Shown here: one piece after another, positions 54,681-64,000 of the stretch
Layout: each line of letters opens with the position of its first letter
Position numbering within the stretch: the first letter of the stretch is position 1
NCBI RefSeq assembly: GCF_001548375.1
Contig: NZ_AP017295.1
Span: 3,072,501-3,136,500, forward strand
DNA from: Nostoc sp. NIES-3756
GTDB taxonomy: Bacteria; Cyanobacteriota; Cyanobacteriia; Cyanobacteriales; Nostocaceae
Reading direction: 5' to 3'
DNA: 64,000 nucleotides
Position numbers and translations under genes: made by a program
Notes under the pieces: generated by a model
The model's database searches: none
Told to the model about the DNA's origin: nothing
What the model saw: the letters and a program-made list of their open reading frames with translations, nothing else

Positions 54681-56148
54681 GGGTGCTAGCAACGTTGGGA
54701 GGAGAATTGAGGGGAAGAACCAGTGTAAAGGTTGAACCTTGACCGAATTGACTAACTAATTCCACCCAACCACCATGTGCTTGTGCGATCGCCTGGACAA
54801 TCGATAGTCCTAGTCCATGTCCTTCCTCGTGATTACTTCCCCGGACAAACCTTTCAAAAATTCGTTGCTGATCCTCTGGTGCTATACCTGTACCCGTATC
54901 TCGCACCCAAATATAGGCGCGATCGCCTTGGACACTAGAGCCAAGGGTAATAGTATCACCTACTTGTGTATGGCGCACGGCGTTTTGAATCAGATTCATC
55001 ACCGCCTGAGTCAATCTTTGCCGATCTACTACAATCGGACTCAACCCTTTAGATTCTAACTTCCACTCTCGGTCTGCCAACAATCGCGCTTTTAAATAAA
55101 AGTCTTCTGTTAACCAGTCCAATTCTTCTGGTTTAAGGTTTAAGAAATCTGGATTTTCTGCCTTAGCTAACAATAATAAATCATTCACTAAACGACCCAT
55201 GCGGTTGAGTTCATCCATCACCAAAGCCATCATCTGCGGCTGCTTCTCGGGACAATATTGAAGCATTTCCAAATTTCCTTGAATGACGGTGATAGGGGTA
55301 CGCAGTTCATGACCCACATCTTTGAGGAACTCTTGTTGACTGTTAAAGGCTAATTGTAGCCGATCCAACATGGCGTTAAAAGTTGCCGTCAATTCGGCAA
55401 TTTCATCCGAACCAGTCACAGGAATGCGTTGGCTCATATCTGATTCGGTAATGGACTGGGCAGTTTTAGTTAAAAGACTTAGGGGTGCTAACACCCGTTT
55501 AGTTGTTACCCAAGCGATGAGAGTAGCTATGCCTAAAACGGCTAAGTTTGCCTGAATTACCAACAGCACTGCACCATCGACCATTTTATAGCCATTGTTG
55601 ATACAGTGAATAACTACTAAAACACCGCGAATTTTACCCTCCTGTACAACTGGTTGTGCTAAGTAGTATATATTACCCATGCTTTGGGTTGACACCTTAG
55701 CTTGATCTGGTTGCTTCAGCATTGCCCAGTAACGAATTAGCTGGGTTTCGCTAGTCAGAAGCCGTTCAGTAAACTCACTACTAGATTTGTAAACATGACC
55801 ATCTATTAAAGCGATCGCATGATTATCTTTACCGATAGGGTGGTAACTAGATAAAAATGAGTCGAATAGTGTAGCTACCTCTTGATCGGATAACTTTCCC
55901 GCCGCACTACGGTCGTTGGCGAGTTGACGAAACTCACTCACCTGCTGACGTACATAGACTTTAGCCTGCATACGGATGCGATCGTAAAAAATCTGATGGG
56001 TGACGAGAATTGATGTCACACTAGAGAACGCTGTTAGCAAGAAATACCAAACTAAAATCCGGGGTCTTGCTCCTTTAAAAAACCGCCATCCTGATGATGA
56101 GGGTGTTTGTGTAGAGTTAGAGGAGCGCAATCCTGATAAAAGCTTCAT
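54586..56148 (-). CDS. Sensor histidine kinase (HAMP, HisKA)
   Basis: A 520-residue membrane sensor. Two transmembrane segments (about 30-52, FLLTAFSSVTSILVTHQIFY; about 195-213, VIQANLAVLGIATLIAWV) flank a periplasmic domain of about 140 residues, then a HAMP domain (RVLAPLSLLTKTAQSITESDMSQRIPV), HisKA with H near 280 (DVGHELRTPITVIQGN), N-box LIQNAVRH, VRDTGTGI and GLGLSIVQAIAQAHGG. The last 32 residues (SDSHRRRQSPHYQFF...) are translated from the start of the response-regulator gene in another frame and are probably not part of the catalytic fold. It phosphorylates the downstream OmpR-type regulator; the signal is unknown. Confidence 0.92.
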   Translation of the reverse strand: MKLLSGLRSSNSTQTPSSSGWRFFKGARPRILVWYFLLTAFSSVTSILVTHQIFYDRIRMQAKVYVRQQVSEFRQLANDRSAAGKLSDQEVATLFDSFLSSYHPIGKDNHAIALIDGHVYKSSSEFTERLLTSETQLIRYWAMLKQPDQAKVSTQSMGNIYYLAQPVVQEGKIRGVLVVIHCINNGYKMVDGAVLLVIQANLAVLGIATLIAWVTTKRVLAPLSLLTKTAQSITESDMSQRIPVTGSDEIAELTATFNAMLDRLQLAFNSQQEFLKDVGHELRTPITVIQGNLEMLQYCPEKQPQMMALVMDELNRMGRLVNDLLLLAKAENPDFLNLKPEELDWLTEDFYLKARLLADREWKLESKGLSPIVVDRQRLTQAVMNLIQNAVRHTQVGDTITLGSSVQGDRAYIWVRDTGTGIAPEDQQRIFERFVRGSNHEEGHGLGLSIVQAIAQAHGGWVELVSQFGQGSTFTLVLPLNSPPNVASTHESDSHRRRQSPHYQFFGNRLTSPRFYNHSR

Positions 56149-56471
56149 GGTTAAAAACTAACATGGGTACTATCGTGATTACTTAATTGCTATGCGATCG
56201 CATAATCACGTAATGCTCCTATCAAATCATACCGGACTATTTCATAGATGTCGGCATCAACACATTCTTGTTAGTTGACAGTTGTCAAGTTATGTCCACT
56301 GTTCACTGTCCACTGTTTCAAATACCCACACTTATCGAACAACCTTTTGTAAAAATCTGCCTTTTTTACTCAACCATAGGAGTGAGCGCAGATGATTTCT
56401 TACTACTAAAGAAAGAAGTTTTTAGCAATTACACATAATAGTATAAAATAGAATACATGTAATCACTAATA
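56149..56471. other. Divergent region with an inverted repeat (HK gene / amylase gene)
   Basis: CGTGATTA (56174-56181) is inverted as TAATCACG (56203-56210) with a TGCGATCGCA core between them; it lies 26-62 nt from the histidine-kinase start. Heptamer-like GTCCACTGTT repeats follow at about 56292-56320. Its position fits an operator for the two-component operon or the amylase gene, or chance HIP1 structure. Confidence 0.4.
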
Positions 56472-58136
56472 ATGTCCAATTCCATTGAGTTTAAATTATT
56501 TGCTCCTCATAATAACCAAGTATCTTTAATTACCTATTTCTCACCAGAAAAAGAAATAGAGATGCAAAAAAGTGATGATGGCTATTTTAGTACTGCTTTA
56601 GAATTAAAAGATGGTATTTATCAATATAAATTTCGTGTTAAAAGTAACAGCCCCCATCATCAAGAGGAATGGATAGATATTATCGACCCTTACGCCACCG
56701 ATGTAGATGATGAAAAAGGGTATGGGATAGTTAGAGTTAAAGACGGTCAACGGATTGTTGATGATTATGTTTGGCAATATGATAATGTGCCTTTACCACA
56801 AAATCATGAACTAGTTATATATGAAATGCACGTTGCTGACTTTACAGGTGATGAGTTTGGCCCTGAGAAACGTGGTAAGTATTTAGGAGTAATTGAAAAG
56901 TTAGATTATCTACGTGATTTAGGAATCAATGCCATTGAATTGATGCCAGTCAATGAATATCCTGGTGATTATAACTGGGGTTACAAAGTTCGTCACTTCT
57001 TTGCTACCGAATCTAGTTATGGTTCAACAAAAGATTTAAAAAGATTAATTGACGAGTGCCACAAGAGAGGTATTCGTGTTTTTATGGATGGGATTTATAA
57101 TCACACAGATGAAAAATGTCCCTTAATGTTGATTGACAAAAACTATTGGTATTATGAATATAGGCACTATCCAGAAGACCCTGATAATTACTGGGGGCCA
57201 GAATTTAACTATAACAACTATGATGAACAACTAGATATCAAACCCGCATGGAAATATGTTGGTGATGTGGTGCGGTATTGGGTTGAGGAATATCACCTCG
57301 ACGGGATTCGATTTGATGCAGTCCGTCAATTAGCTAACTTTGAGTTTTTGACTTGGTTGGCGCAAGAAGCACACAAAACCGCAGGTTCTAAACCCTTTTT
57401 TAATATTGCTGAACACATCCCCGATACTAGCACTGTAGTTAAACCAGATGGGCCATTGGATGCTTGTTGGCACGAAAGTTTTCACTATTTTGTAGTTCCC
57501 CACATTACTGGCGAAAAATTTGATTTAGAACAACTCAAGCCAGCTTTAGACCCCAAACAACAAGGGTATGCGACGGCTACAAATGTGATTAATTACATAG
57601 CAACACACGATCGCCAACGGTTGATGCGAGAATTAGGCGATCGCGGTATATTTGACGAAGACGCATTTAGACGCGCCAAATTAGCAGCCATTATCCTGAT
57701 GACGGCTGTTGGTGTACCTATGTTATGGATGGGTGAGGAGTTTGGTGAATATCAGCGCAAAAGCGAAGACGTAACTCAACCTAAAAAAATTAATTGGTCA
57801 TTATTAAACAACGACCAAAATCAAAATTTACTTGATTACTACAAAAAACTCATCGCCTTACGCAAACACACACCCGCCTTGCAAAGCGATAATATAGAGT
57901 TCTTCCACGAAAACACCGCCGCCAAAATTTTGGCATACGTTCGCTGGAATGACCGAGGTTCCCGCGTTGTCGTTGTGATTAACTTTTCGGCAAACAATCT
58001 CAGCCACTATCAAATCCCTCACTTCCCCACGGCTGACACTTGGCGAGATTTTTTCACCAATGACGAAATCACAATTACAGACGGCGTAGTAATTGACATA
58101 CCCAGCTATGGAGCAAAAGTATTTGTTAGTCATTAG
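56472..58136 (+). CDS. GH13 alpha-amylase-family enzyme
   Basis: A 554-residue glycoside hydrolase. An N-terminal CBM48/isoamylase-like beta domain (about 1-85, SIEFKLFAPHNNQVSLITYF) precedes the (beta/alpha)8 barrel. Motifs: YGSTKDLKRLIDECHKRGIRVFMDGIYNH (region I), GIRFDAVRQ with the nucleophile Asp about 280 (region II), FFNIAEHIPD with the acid/base Glu about 315 (region III) and IATHDRQRL (region IV). The set is complete. The nearest types are alpha-amylase, maltogenic or trehalose-pathway enzymes; the exact reaction cannot be read. A cold-induced Anabaena gene, lti2, is described as alpha-amylase-like (from memory), and may be related. Confidence 0.82.
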   Translation: MSNSIEFKLFAPHNNQVSLITYFSPEKEIEMQKSDDGYFSTALELKDGIYQYKFRVKSNSPHHQEEWIDIIDPYATDVDDEKGYGIVRVKDGQRIVDDYVWQYDNVPLPQNHELVIYEMHVADFTGDEFGPEKRGKYLGVIEKLDYLRDLGINAIELMPVNEYPGDYNWGYKVRHFFATESSYGSTKDLKRLIDECHKRGIRVFMDGIYNHTDEKCPLMLIDKNYWYYEYRHYPEDPDNYWGPEFNYNNYDEQLDIKPAWKYVGDVVRYWVEEYHLDGIRFDAVRQLANFEFLTWLAQEAHKTAGSKPFFNIAEHIPDTSTVVKPDGPLDACWHESFHYFVVPHITGEKFDLEQLKPALDPKQQGYATATNVINYIATHDRQRLMRELGDRGIFDEDAFRRAKLAAIILMTAVGVPMLWMGEEFGEYQRKSEDVTQPKKINWSLLNNDQNQNLLDYYKKLIALRKHTPALQSDNIEFFHENTAAKILAYVRWNDRGSRVVVVINFSANNLSHYQIPHFPTADTWRDFFTNDEITITDGVVIDIPSYGAKVFVSH

Positions 58137-58421
58137 TCAACTGACAACTGATAACCAACTAATGAAAAAAATGTTACAATAGTTAACCTTTCTCTAGCTT
58201 ATGTGATTTAAGTTAACGATCGCAAAGAAATCATCTCAGAATGAGTAGAATAACAAATACACAGACAAACTTACTACTTTATGGATTAGTTACCCCAAAA
58301 CTATAGACTCAATTTTAATTTCTCAGTTATTTTAGTATTGTGCTGCTGAGGCAGACCAATCCAAATCAAGCAATCAAGTCCACATTACATCAATTAAACA
58401 AAGAAGCTCCCACAAATCATA

Positions 58422-58955
58422 ATGCCTGTGATTGAGAAAAAAAGAACTCGCGATTTACCCCAAATTAACGAGAGAATCCGCTTCCCGAAAATTCGGGTCA
58501 TTGACACTGACGGCTCCCAGCTAGGAATACTGACTCCACAGGAAGCGCTGCAAATGGCAGAGGAGAAAGAGCTGGATCTAGTGCTGCTCAGTGACAAGGC
58601 TGACCCGCCAGTATGTCGGATCATGGATTACGGGAAATACAAGTTTGAGCAGGAAAAGAAGGCAAGGGAAGCCCGGAAGAAGCAGCATACGGCTGACGTT
58701 AAGGAAGTGAAGATGCGCTACAAAATCGAAGAACACGACTACAATGTGCGTGTTAAGCAAGCAGAACGCTTCCTCAAAGATGGTGATAAAGTCAAAGCAA
58801 CTGTTATGTTCCGGGGTCGGGAAATTCAACACAGTGACTTGGCAGAAGATTTACTCAAACGAATGGCAACGGATTTAGAACCATTCGGTGAAGTGCAACA
58901 AGCACCGAAAAAAGAAGGGCGAAACATGATGATGCTCATCTCGCCTAAGAAGTAA
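58422..58955 (+). CDS. infC: Translation initiation factor IF-3
   Basis: A 177-residue IF-3. The N-terminal domain has [32 protein letters not shown] and [24 protein letters not shown], the linker, and the C-terminal domain [46 protein letters not shown] and the ending MMMLISPKK. All are IF-3 signatures. It binds the 30S subunit, keeps it apart from the 50S and checks the start codon. In this genome rpmI and rplT do not directly follow: the next gene is a transporter. A long hairpin terminator lies 75 nt after the stop. Confidence 0.97.
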   Translation: MPVIEKKRTRDLPQINERIRFPKIRVIDTDGSQLGILTPQEALQMAEEKELDLVLLSDKADPPVCRIMDYGKYKFEQEKKAREARKKQHTADVKEVKMRYKIEEHDYNVRVKQAERFLKDGDKVKATVMFRGREIQHSDLAEDLLKRMATDLEPFGEVQQAPKKEGRNMMMLISPKK

Positions 58956-59029
58956 TCATGTAGTCTAGTAATCCACTACTGAAAATAACAAAACGGCTTC
59001 ACCGTCTTTGAATTTAATTGCAACTTGAT

Positions 59030-59076
59030 AGTCCTGAACTCTGAGTGGGAAACATAATACTCAGTTGTTCAGGACT
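59030..59076 (+). terminator. infC terminator
   Basis: AGTCCTGAAC (59030-59039) pairs with GTTCAGGACT (59067-59076), and the inner CTGAGT/ACTCAG extends the stem. It is followed by TTTGCC. It lies 75 nt after the infC stop. Confidence 0.8.
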
Positions 59077-59212
59077 TTTGCCATTTTGGGGAAATGTTGA
59101 CTGTTGACTGGAGGAAACAATGATTTCTTACTCATTACGGGCTAAACGCCCCGCTTCCGCTAACAGCACTCTCCACTCCCTCACCCTCCGGTGAAGATAA
59201 CAGAAAGTACAC

Positions 59213-62200
59213 ATGGAATTGAAAAATTACTCGTTGACGGCAAATCCAAGTTGGCTGGCACAACTTTTAAAATGGGTGAATCTACGACCAGAAGAAGGTG
59301 AACGGACTTGGCTGATGTTTGCCTTCTACACGATTGTTTCTATAGGGTTGCGATGGGCAGAGGATAGTACAATTGCCCTGTTTTTAGATGAATACGGTGC
59401 TGGGCCTCTACCGTGGATGTATATTGCTAGCGCGTTTATGGGTATGGCGCTGGTTTTCATCTATTCATGGTTACAAAAAGTTTTACCTTTGCGCTGGGTG
59501 GTGGTAGCGATCGCACCTTGTATGGTCGTGCCATTAATGTTATTGGTCTTATTACGCTGGGGAGTCCATTTTTCTTACTTATCAGTTGTTGTAGTGTTTC
59601 TGCTGCGGCTATGGGTAGATTCTTTATATATAGTCAACGACTTAAATACATCCATCGTTGCTAACCAATTATTCAACATTCGTGAAATTAAGCGTACTTA
59701 CCCATTAATCAGTAGTGGTTTATTAATAGCGGATGTCATCAGTGGTTTTAGTTTGCCTTGGTTATTAGAGTTCGCCAAACTCAACCGCGTCATCATGATT
59801 GCCTGTGGGGTAATCATTATAGGTTCAGCGATTCTCTGCTATTTAACTTACCAGTACCGTACTTCTTTTCCTGATGTACCACAGCGCCTTATGCCCCAAG
59901 AACAAGCTTCTCGGCATCGGCGGATTCAAGCACCACTCAAGCGTTATACATTACAGTTATTTGCCTTTGTCGGGCTTTTACAAGTCATTGGTTTATTAGT
60001 AGATTTTCAGTATCTCCAAGAACTTAAAACCAATTTAGGCGATCGCGAACTAGCCAGCTTTTTGGGTATCTTTGGCGGGATTGTCGGCTTGTGTGAATTG
60101 GCGACTCAATGGTTTTTCTCCAGCCGGCTGATTGAACGCTTTGGAGTCTTCTTTACGGCTGCCCTTTTGCCTGCGGCTGTTGGTTTTGTTGTTCCTGCAC
60201 TAATTGGTTTACTCTATTCCTTACCCGGACTCAAATCTTCGGCTTTTTTCTGGGGCTTAGTGGGGTTGAAATTCTTTGATGAATTGCTGCGTTATACCTT
60301 TGTCGTCAGTAGTAGCCCTGTCTTATATCAACCCATCCCTGAACGTATTCGTAGCCGGATGCAGGCGTTATCAGGGGGAACGGCGGAAGCGATCGCCACT
60401 GGTTCGGCTGGTATTATAATTGCAATTACCTTGTTTGTTTGCGGGTTATTTGTGCCGCTAACAATGCAAAAGTGGGTACTTATTGGTGAAACAATAGTGG
60501 TAGCCGTTGCCTGCTTGAAGGTAGTCTGGTTATTGCGATCGCGTTATGTTGATTTATTAGTTTTAAGTGCCGAACGTGGTGAACTGAGTGCTGCTAATGT
60601 CGGTCTGCGTGCCTTTCAACAAGGTGTAGTCAAAGCTTTAGAAGAAAAAGGCAACGCCACAGATAAACACTCTTGCATTGAATTATTAGCCCAAATTGAC
60701 CCCAAAGGGGCAGCCGATGTTTTAGCACCAATATTATTTAAGCTACCACCAGATTTACAACGCCATAGTTTAGAGGTGATGTTGTCTACTGATGCGACTC
60801 CAGCACACGTATCAGAAGTACGTTGGTTGTTAGAACGTCATCCAGATAACATTAACCCCGAAGTTTTTGCCTTAGCATTGCGTTACGTCTGGCTAGCTGA
60901 TACCAACCCAAATTTAAGCCAAATAGAAGAATACCTCAACCAACGCCACCACTCATTAACACGCGCTACGGCGGCGGCTTTACTGTTGCGTCAGGGAACA
61001 CCCATGCAAAAAGTTGCCGCCACAAAAACTTTACGCCGGATGTTAACCCATAAGCAAGAACGAGAACGAGTCAATGGAGTGAAAGCACTGCGCGAAGTAG
61101 TGTATTTACAAGCGTTGCGGATTCATATCCCCAATTTGTTACAGGATGAATCTTTACGGGTGCGTTGCGCTGTCTTAGATATGATTGCAGCAACCCGCAT
61201 GGAAGAATATTATTCCGCCCTATTGACAGCACTTTATTACAAATCAACCCGCGCCACTGCCATGCGTGCCTTAGTCAAAATGGAGAATGAAGCATTAGAT
61301 ATGCTCCTGCAAGTGGCGACAAATGCTCATAAACCAGAAGTCTTACGCATGTATGCTTGGCGTACCATAGCGCAAATTTCCACAACAGAAGCACTAGAAA
61401 CCTTATGGTTACAATTGGAATCTTCTTGGGGTGCAACCAGATATCATATTCTCCGTAGCTTATTAAAAATTCAGAAACAATCAGAAATTAGTAATTTAGT
61501 AGATAGGTTTCAGCACAGTCGGGTAGAAAGTCTGATTGAGCAGGAATTACGATTTTTAGGAGAAATTTACGCTGCTTATCTAGATTTACAACCACAATCA
61601 ACCCTAGAAGATAGGCAAACAAATAAAAGGGTTTTAATTATTCGTGATTTACTCCAACGCGCTTTAGGTGAGATGGAATGGGATATTCGAGAACGGATAT
61701 TATTACTATTAAAATTACTATATTCTCCTGAAAAAATGCAGGCAGCAGCCTTTAATCTGCGGTCTGAATCAGTAGTTAATTTAGCCAGGGGATTAGAGAT
61801 ATTAGAACATACAGTGAATTTGCCGACAAAATCCTTATTGTTGAATATTTTAGATAAGCGATCGCACCAAGAAAAGCTGCATTATTTGATAGAGGCTGAA
61901 TTTACCGAATATCAAAAGCTGCCAGTTAGCGAAAGGTTGCAGAGAATGCTAACTTTGGGAACTTTTCTCTCTGATTGGTGTTTGGCTTGCTGTTTTCATT
62001 TTGCCCAAGCAAGCCGGATTCGCTTGACAATTAACGAAATATTGATGGCTTTGCGCCATCCTACTGGCTTTGTCAGAGAAGCAGCGATCGCTTATTTAAG
62101 CGTAGTTTCTCATCGCGTCCTCTTAGACTTATTACCCAAATTACAAAAGGATTCTCATCCACTAGTAACCGCTCAAATTCAAGAATTGATGAAGAAAACT

Positions 62201-62227
62201 AATATGGTAGGAGACAGAATACAGTAG
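59213..62227 (+). CDS. Transporter-like membrane domain fused to HEAT-like repeats
   Basis: A 1004-residue protein. Residues about 25-450 hold about 12 hydrophobic segments typical of an MFS or ATP/ADP-translocase-like carrier (SIGLRWAEDSTIALFLDEYG, LLRLWVDSLYIVNDLNTSIVANQLFNIREIKRTYPLISSG, and DELLRYTFVVSSSPVLYQPIPERIRSRMQALSGG). The NQLF..RE.KR.YPL pattern recalls NTT-type translocases. Residues about 470-1004 are helical and HEAT-like (ATAAALLLRQGTPMQKVAA, RVNGVKALREVVY, RVRCAVLDMIAATRMEEYYSAL). It probably exchanges a nucleotide or other ligand under control of the soluble part. No other gene shares the unit. Confidence 0.7.
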   Translation: MELKNYSLTANPSWLAQLLKWVNLRPEEGERTWLMFAFYTIVSIGLRWAEDSTIALFLDEYGAGPLPWMYIASAFMGMALVFIYSWLQKVLPLRWVVVAIAPCMVVPLMLLVLLRWGVHFSYLSVVVVFLLRLWVDSLYIVNDLNTSIVANQLFNIREIKRTYPLISSGLLIADVISGFSLPWLLEFAKLNRVIMIACGVIIIGSAILCYLTYQYRTSFPDVPQRLMPQEQASRHRRIQAPLKRYTLQLFAFVGLLQVIGLLVDFQYLQELKTNLGDRELASFLGIFGGIVGLCELATQWFFSSRLIERFGVFFTAALLPAAVGFVVPALIGLLYSLPGLKSSAFFWGLVGLKFFDELLRYTFVVSSSPVLYQPIPERIRSRMQALSGGTAEAIATGSAGIIIAITLFVCGLFVPLTMQKWVLIGETIVVAVACLKVVWLLRSRYVDLLVLSAERGELSAANVGLRAFQQGVVKALEEKGNATDKHSCIELLAQIDPKGAADVLAPILFKLPPDLQRHSLEVMLSTDATPAHVSEVRWLLERHPDNINPEVFALALRYVWLADTNPNLSQIEEYLNQRHHSLTRATAAALLLRQGTPMQKVAATKTLRRMLTHKQERERVNGVKALREVVYLQALRIHIPNLLQDESLRVRCAVLDMIAATRMEEYYSALLTALYYKSTRATAMRALVKMENEALDMLLQVATNAHKPEVLRMYAWRTIAQISTTEALETLWLQLESSWGATRYHILRSLLKIQKQSEISNLVDRFQHSRVESLIEQELRFLGEIYAAYLDLQPQSTLEDRQTNKRVLIIRDLLQRALGEMEWDIRERILLLLKLLYSPEKMQAAAFNLRSESVVNLARGLEILEHTVNLPTKSLLLNILDKRSHQEKLHYLIEAEFTEYQKLPVSERLQRMLTLGTFLSDWCLACCFHFAQASRIRLTINEILMALRHPTGFVREAAIAYLSVVSHRVLLDLLPKLQKDSHPLVTAQIQELMKKTNMVGDRIQ

Positions 62228-62634
62228 GCAATACTCACCGAAACTATAATATGGTGGGCATAGCTACGGCTACTATTGCTAATAGGCAAATAATATCATA
62301 TCCGCTTAAACACTTATTATAAATAGAACTACTTGAAAAAAACAAACTATATTAGGTAATGTAAAAAGACTAGGATTCAGTTCGTAGTAAGGACTTTAGT
62401 CCTTTTTTGTTCTCTACGAGACGCTTACGCGAACGCGGAGCGTCTGTCTACGACACGCTATGCGTTAGCGTAGCTTCCCGTAGGGAACGCACAGAGAACT
62501 AAAGTTCTTATTACGAGCCTTTAATTATTTAACCTGTTCTACTTATAGTGGGGGTTGGTAATGGGTAATAGAAAGCCGAAATGAGCAGCATTACATCACC
62601 CGGTTTTCTGTTTTAATGATTTTCATACCCTTAA
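62228..62634. other. Intergenic region holding a MITE-like element
   Basis: A 407-bp gap between the convergent transporter and HsdR genes. Apart from the nested inverted repeat at 62381-62517 it has no recognised gene. Confidence 0.5.
62381..62517. mobile_element. MITE-like nested inverted-repeat element
   Basis: A 137-bp element. Its terminal arms TTCGTAGTAAGGACTTTAGT (62381 on) and the mirrored ...ACTAAAGTTCTTATTACGAG (62496-62517) match at 18 of 22 positions. Inside are smaller palindromes: GACGCT...AGCGTC around CGCGAACGCG (about 62420-62444), ACGCTA/TAGCGT and TCCC/GGGA. No open reading frame and no clear direct repeats were seen at the ends. It looks like a non-autonomous repeat of the kind scattered in Nostocales genomes. 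Confidence 0.7.
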
Positions 62635-64000
62635 TCAAGAACGTTCGTTCTTGATGCTCTCATAAATACTGGATAGTAATTTCTCAAACACAACTGCTTT
62701 AAAATCTTCGCTATTCATCACCTGCATAAAGATTTTTTCGTTACCATCCATGCGTTCGATAAATAGATTTTCTAGATGTTTTTCTAGAACCGGGGCAAAG
62801 TTTTCTTTAGTATTAACTTGAGCCGCTTGTTTGATAGATTCATTAGCGATCGCAGTTTCGGTAATCTGCTCGAAAAAGAGTTGGTCTGCTGGTGTGAAGT
62901 TAGTACCAAAACGTTCGTTTAGGGTGTCAATAAGCTGGGATAAGGGAACTTCTTTATCTGGCTGACGAGTCCCGGCGATCGCACCTTGTAATGGTTCTGC
63001 TTTACCTTCGTTTAAATCTATTTTGCCTTCGCTGATTTTTTCTAGGCGATAAAATTTGAGTTCGATATCTCCAGATAAATCAATTTTGGGGGCTTGTGTA
63101 CTACGGGGTAATTTCTTGAGGAGAAAACGCCCATAAGCATAAAGCTTTTCTAATTCTGAATCTTGATACGGGATAATCTGGGCAAGAAATAGGTAGAGAT
63201 TACGGAAGCTGGTAAGTTGGCTTTTAAATTGTTCTTTTTCTGTATCTTTTAAGGCTTTATAATTTTCAATAATTGGGTCTAGTAATGTATTTAATTTTTT
63301 GTGTTCGCTTCCCGTAAGAGAGGTGTTCGGGCGAAACCAAATTTCACACCACTGGTTTACATCCTCTTTGTTGAAAAATTGCCATTCATAAAGTTGGTAA
63401 GATAGGTCATTTAATTGTTGCGGGTCGGCGGTTTCTCCAACGGGAGTTTCTTCGTAGTAAGGTTTAAAAGCTTTATATATGTCTTCGGGTTTATTGACAA
63501 AATCTAAGACGAAAGTATCTTCTTTGCCTATGGTGGTACGGTTGAGGCGAGATAGAGTTTGCACTGCTTGGACTCCATCTAGTCGCTTATCCACAAACAT
63601 CGTATGAAGCAATGGCTGGTCAAATCCAGTTTGAAACTTGTTAGCCACAAGCAGCACTTGGTAAGCATCGCTGGCAAATTTATCGGGAATTTCGGAAGTT
63701 TTGATACCACCATTCATATTGACTTCTGTAAATGTTTCTGTTGGTAACTCATCAAGGGTAATAGAACTGGAAAAAGCAACGAGAGATTTAATATCGCTGT
63801 AACCTTTTTCTTTAATGTATTTATCAAAGGCGAGTTTATATTTAACCGCGTGTTCACGGGAACGGGTGACGACCATTGCTTTAGCCCTACCCCCAATTTT
63901 GTGGCGGGTATGGTTGCGGAAATGTTCAATAATAATTTCTACTTTTTGGGCGATATTGTGGGGATGAAGTTCAACAAATCGGGCGATCGCCTTAGCTGCT
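62635..64000 (-). CDS. hsdR: Type I restriction enzyme R subunit HsdR, C-terminal part (partial)
   Basis: The frame is open from the stop at 62635 to the right edge of the window (about 455 residues visible); the N-terminus lies outside. Visible parts: the second helicase domain with KIGGRAKAMVVTRSREHAVKYK, LLVANKFQTGFDQPLLHTMFVDKRLDGVQAVQTLSRLNRTTIGKEDTFVLDFVN (motifs V-VI), and a C-terminal helical region ending IYESIKNERS. These are HsdR signatures; HsdR moves DNA with ATP and cuts it, in complex with HsdM and HsdS. The nuclease domain and the hsdM and hsdS genes would be to the right. The ATG at 63876 is internal. Confidence 0.85.
   Translation of the reverse strand, partial: AAKAIARFVELHPHNIAQKVEIIIEHFRNHTRHKIGGRAKAMVVTRSREHAVKYKLAFDKYIKEKGYSDIKSLVAFSSSITLDELPTETFTEVNMNGGIKTSEIPDKFASDAYQVLLVANKFQTGFDQPLLHTMFVDKRLDGVQAVQTLSRLNRTTIGKEDTFVLDFVNKPEDIYKAFKPYYEETPVGETADPQQLNDLSYQLYEWQFFNKEDVNQWCEIWFRPNTSLTGSEHKKLNTLLDPIIENYKALKDTEKEQFKSQLTSFRNLYLFLAQIIPYQDSELEKLYAYGRFLLKKLPRSTQAPKIDLSGDIELKFYRLEKISEGKIDLNEGKAEPLQGAIAGTRQPDKEVPLSQLIDTLNERFGTNFTPADQLFFEQITETAIANESIKQAAQVNTKENFAPVLEKHLENLFIERMDGNEKIFMQVMNSEDFKAVVFEKLLSSIYESIKNERS

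Noticed and set aside
47714..64000. tRNA or rRNA genes in the gaps
   Set aside because: No T-loop or cloverleaf pattern was found by eye in the intergenic regions.

Overview
The window looks like chromosomal DNA of a filamentous, heterocyst-type cyanobacterium (Nostoc/Anabaena/Trichormus group). The signs are very many copies of the octamer GCGATCGC (HIP1), heptameric tandem repeats between genes (families such as AATTACG, AACAGTC, GGGAGTG), and typical Nostocales proteins: a zinc-ribbon PP2C phosphatase beside an FHA kinase, a kinase-ATPase-GAF-histidine kinase giant, and a large TamB. I cannot name the strain from sequence alone.

Layout. 1-1.65 kb: the end of alanine dehydrogenase, a frameshifted pentapeptide-repeat gene, and a Phd-like/RelE-like toxin-antitoxin pair with a visible promoter/operator. 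1.9-4.6 kb: a phosphonate/phosphite-type ABC importer (phnD-phnC-phnE, minus strand) with a perfect hairpin between phnD and phnC. 5-9 kb: a glycine-zipper exported protein, a small membrane protein and a nucleotidyltransferase-phosphohexomutase fusion. 9-18.7 kb: thiC under a TPP riboswitch, an RluE-type pseudouridine synthase, the PP2C and FHA-kinase pair, a Ski2-like helicase and an exported protein. 18.8-21 kb: a stress group (glycine-zipper/ChaB protein, Dps, Lti-like exported protein). 22.5-28 kb: tamB, carrying a 213-bp in-frame tandem duplication. 28.5-31.5 kb: a compact three-gene cassette (heme-oxygenase-fold putative metallo-oxidase, methyltransferase, FAD oxidoreductase) closed by a strong terminator. 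31.7-37.1 kb: the giant hybrid kinase.

37.2-46.9 kb is the most unusual region: nine tightly packed minus-strand genes that read, in transcription order, like VirB2, VirB3, VirB4, VirB5, VirB6, VirB8 (two copies), VirB10 and a small VirB9-like exported protein. This is a type IV secretion-like envelope machine with no visible relaxase, coupling protein, VirB11 or mobility genes in the window.

47.7-64 kb: housekeeping genes mixed with accessory ones. These are a nucleotidyltransferase, an SDR, murG, a FitAB/VapBC-type toxin-antitoxin pair, an M15 peptidase without a signal peptide, a two-component pair with a 95-bp gene overlap, a GH13 amylase-like enzyme, infC, a transporter-HEAT fusion, a MITE-like nested inverted repeat, and the C-terminal part of a type I restriction HsdR that runs off the right edge.

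Several starts were moved from the longest open frame. In two cases (phnE and the second VirB8-like gene) the longest frame begins inside a dispersed intergenic repeat and would add the same false N-terminus to unrelated proteins. No tRNA, rRNA, CRISPR array, transposase or integrase was recognised.
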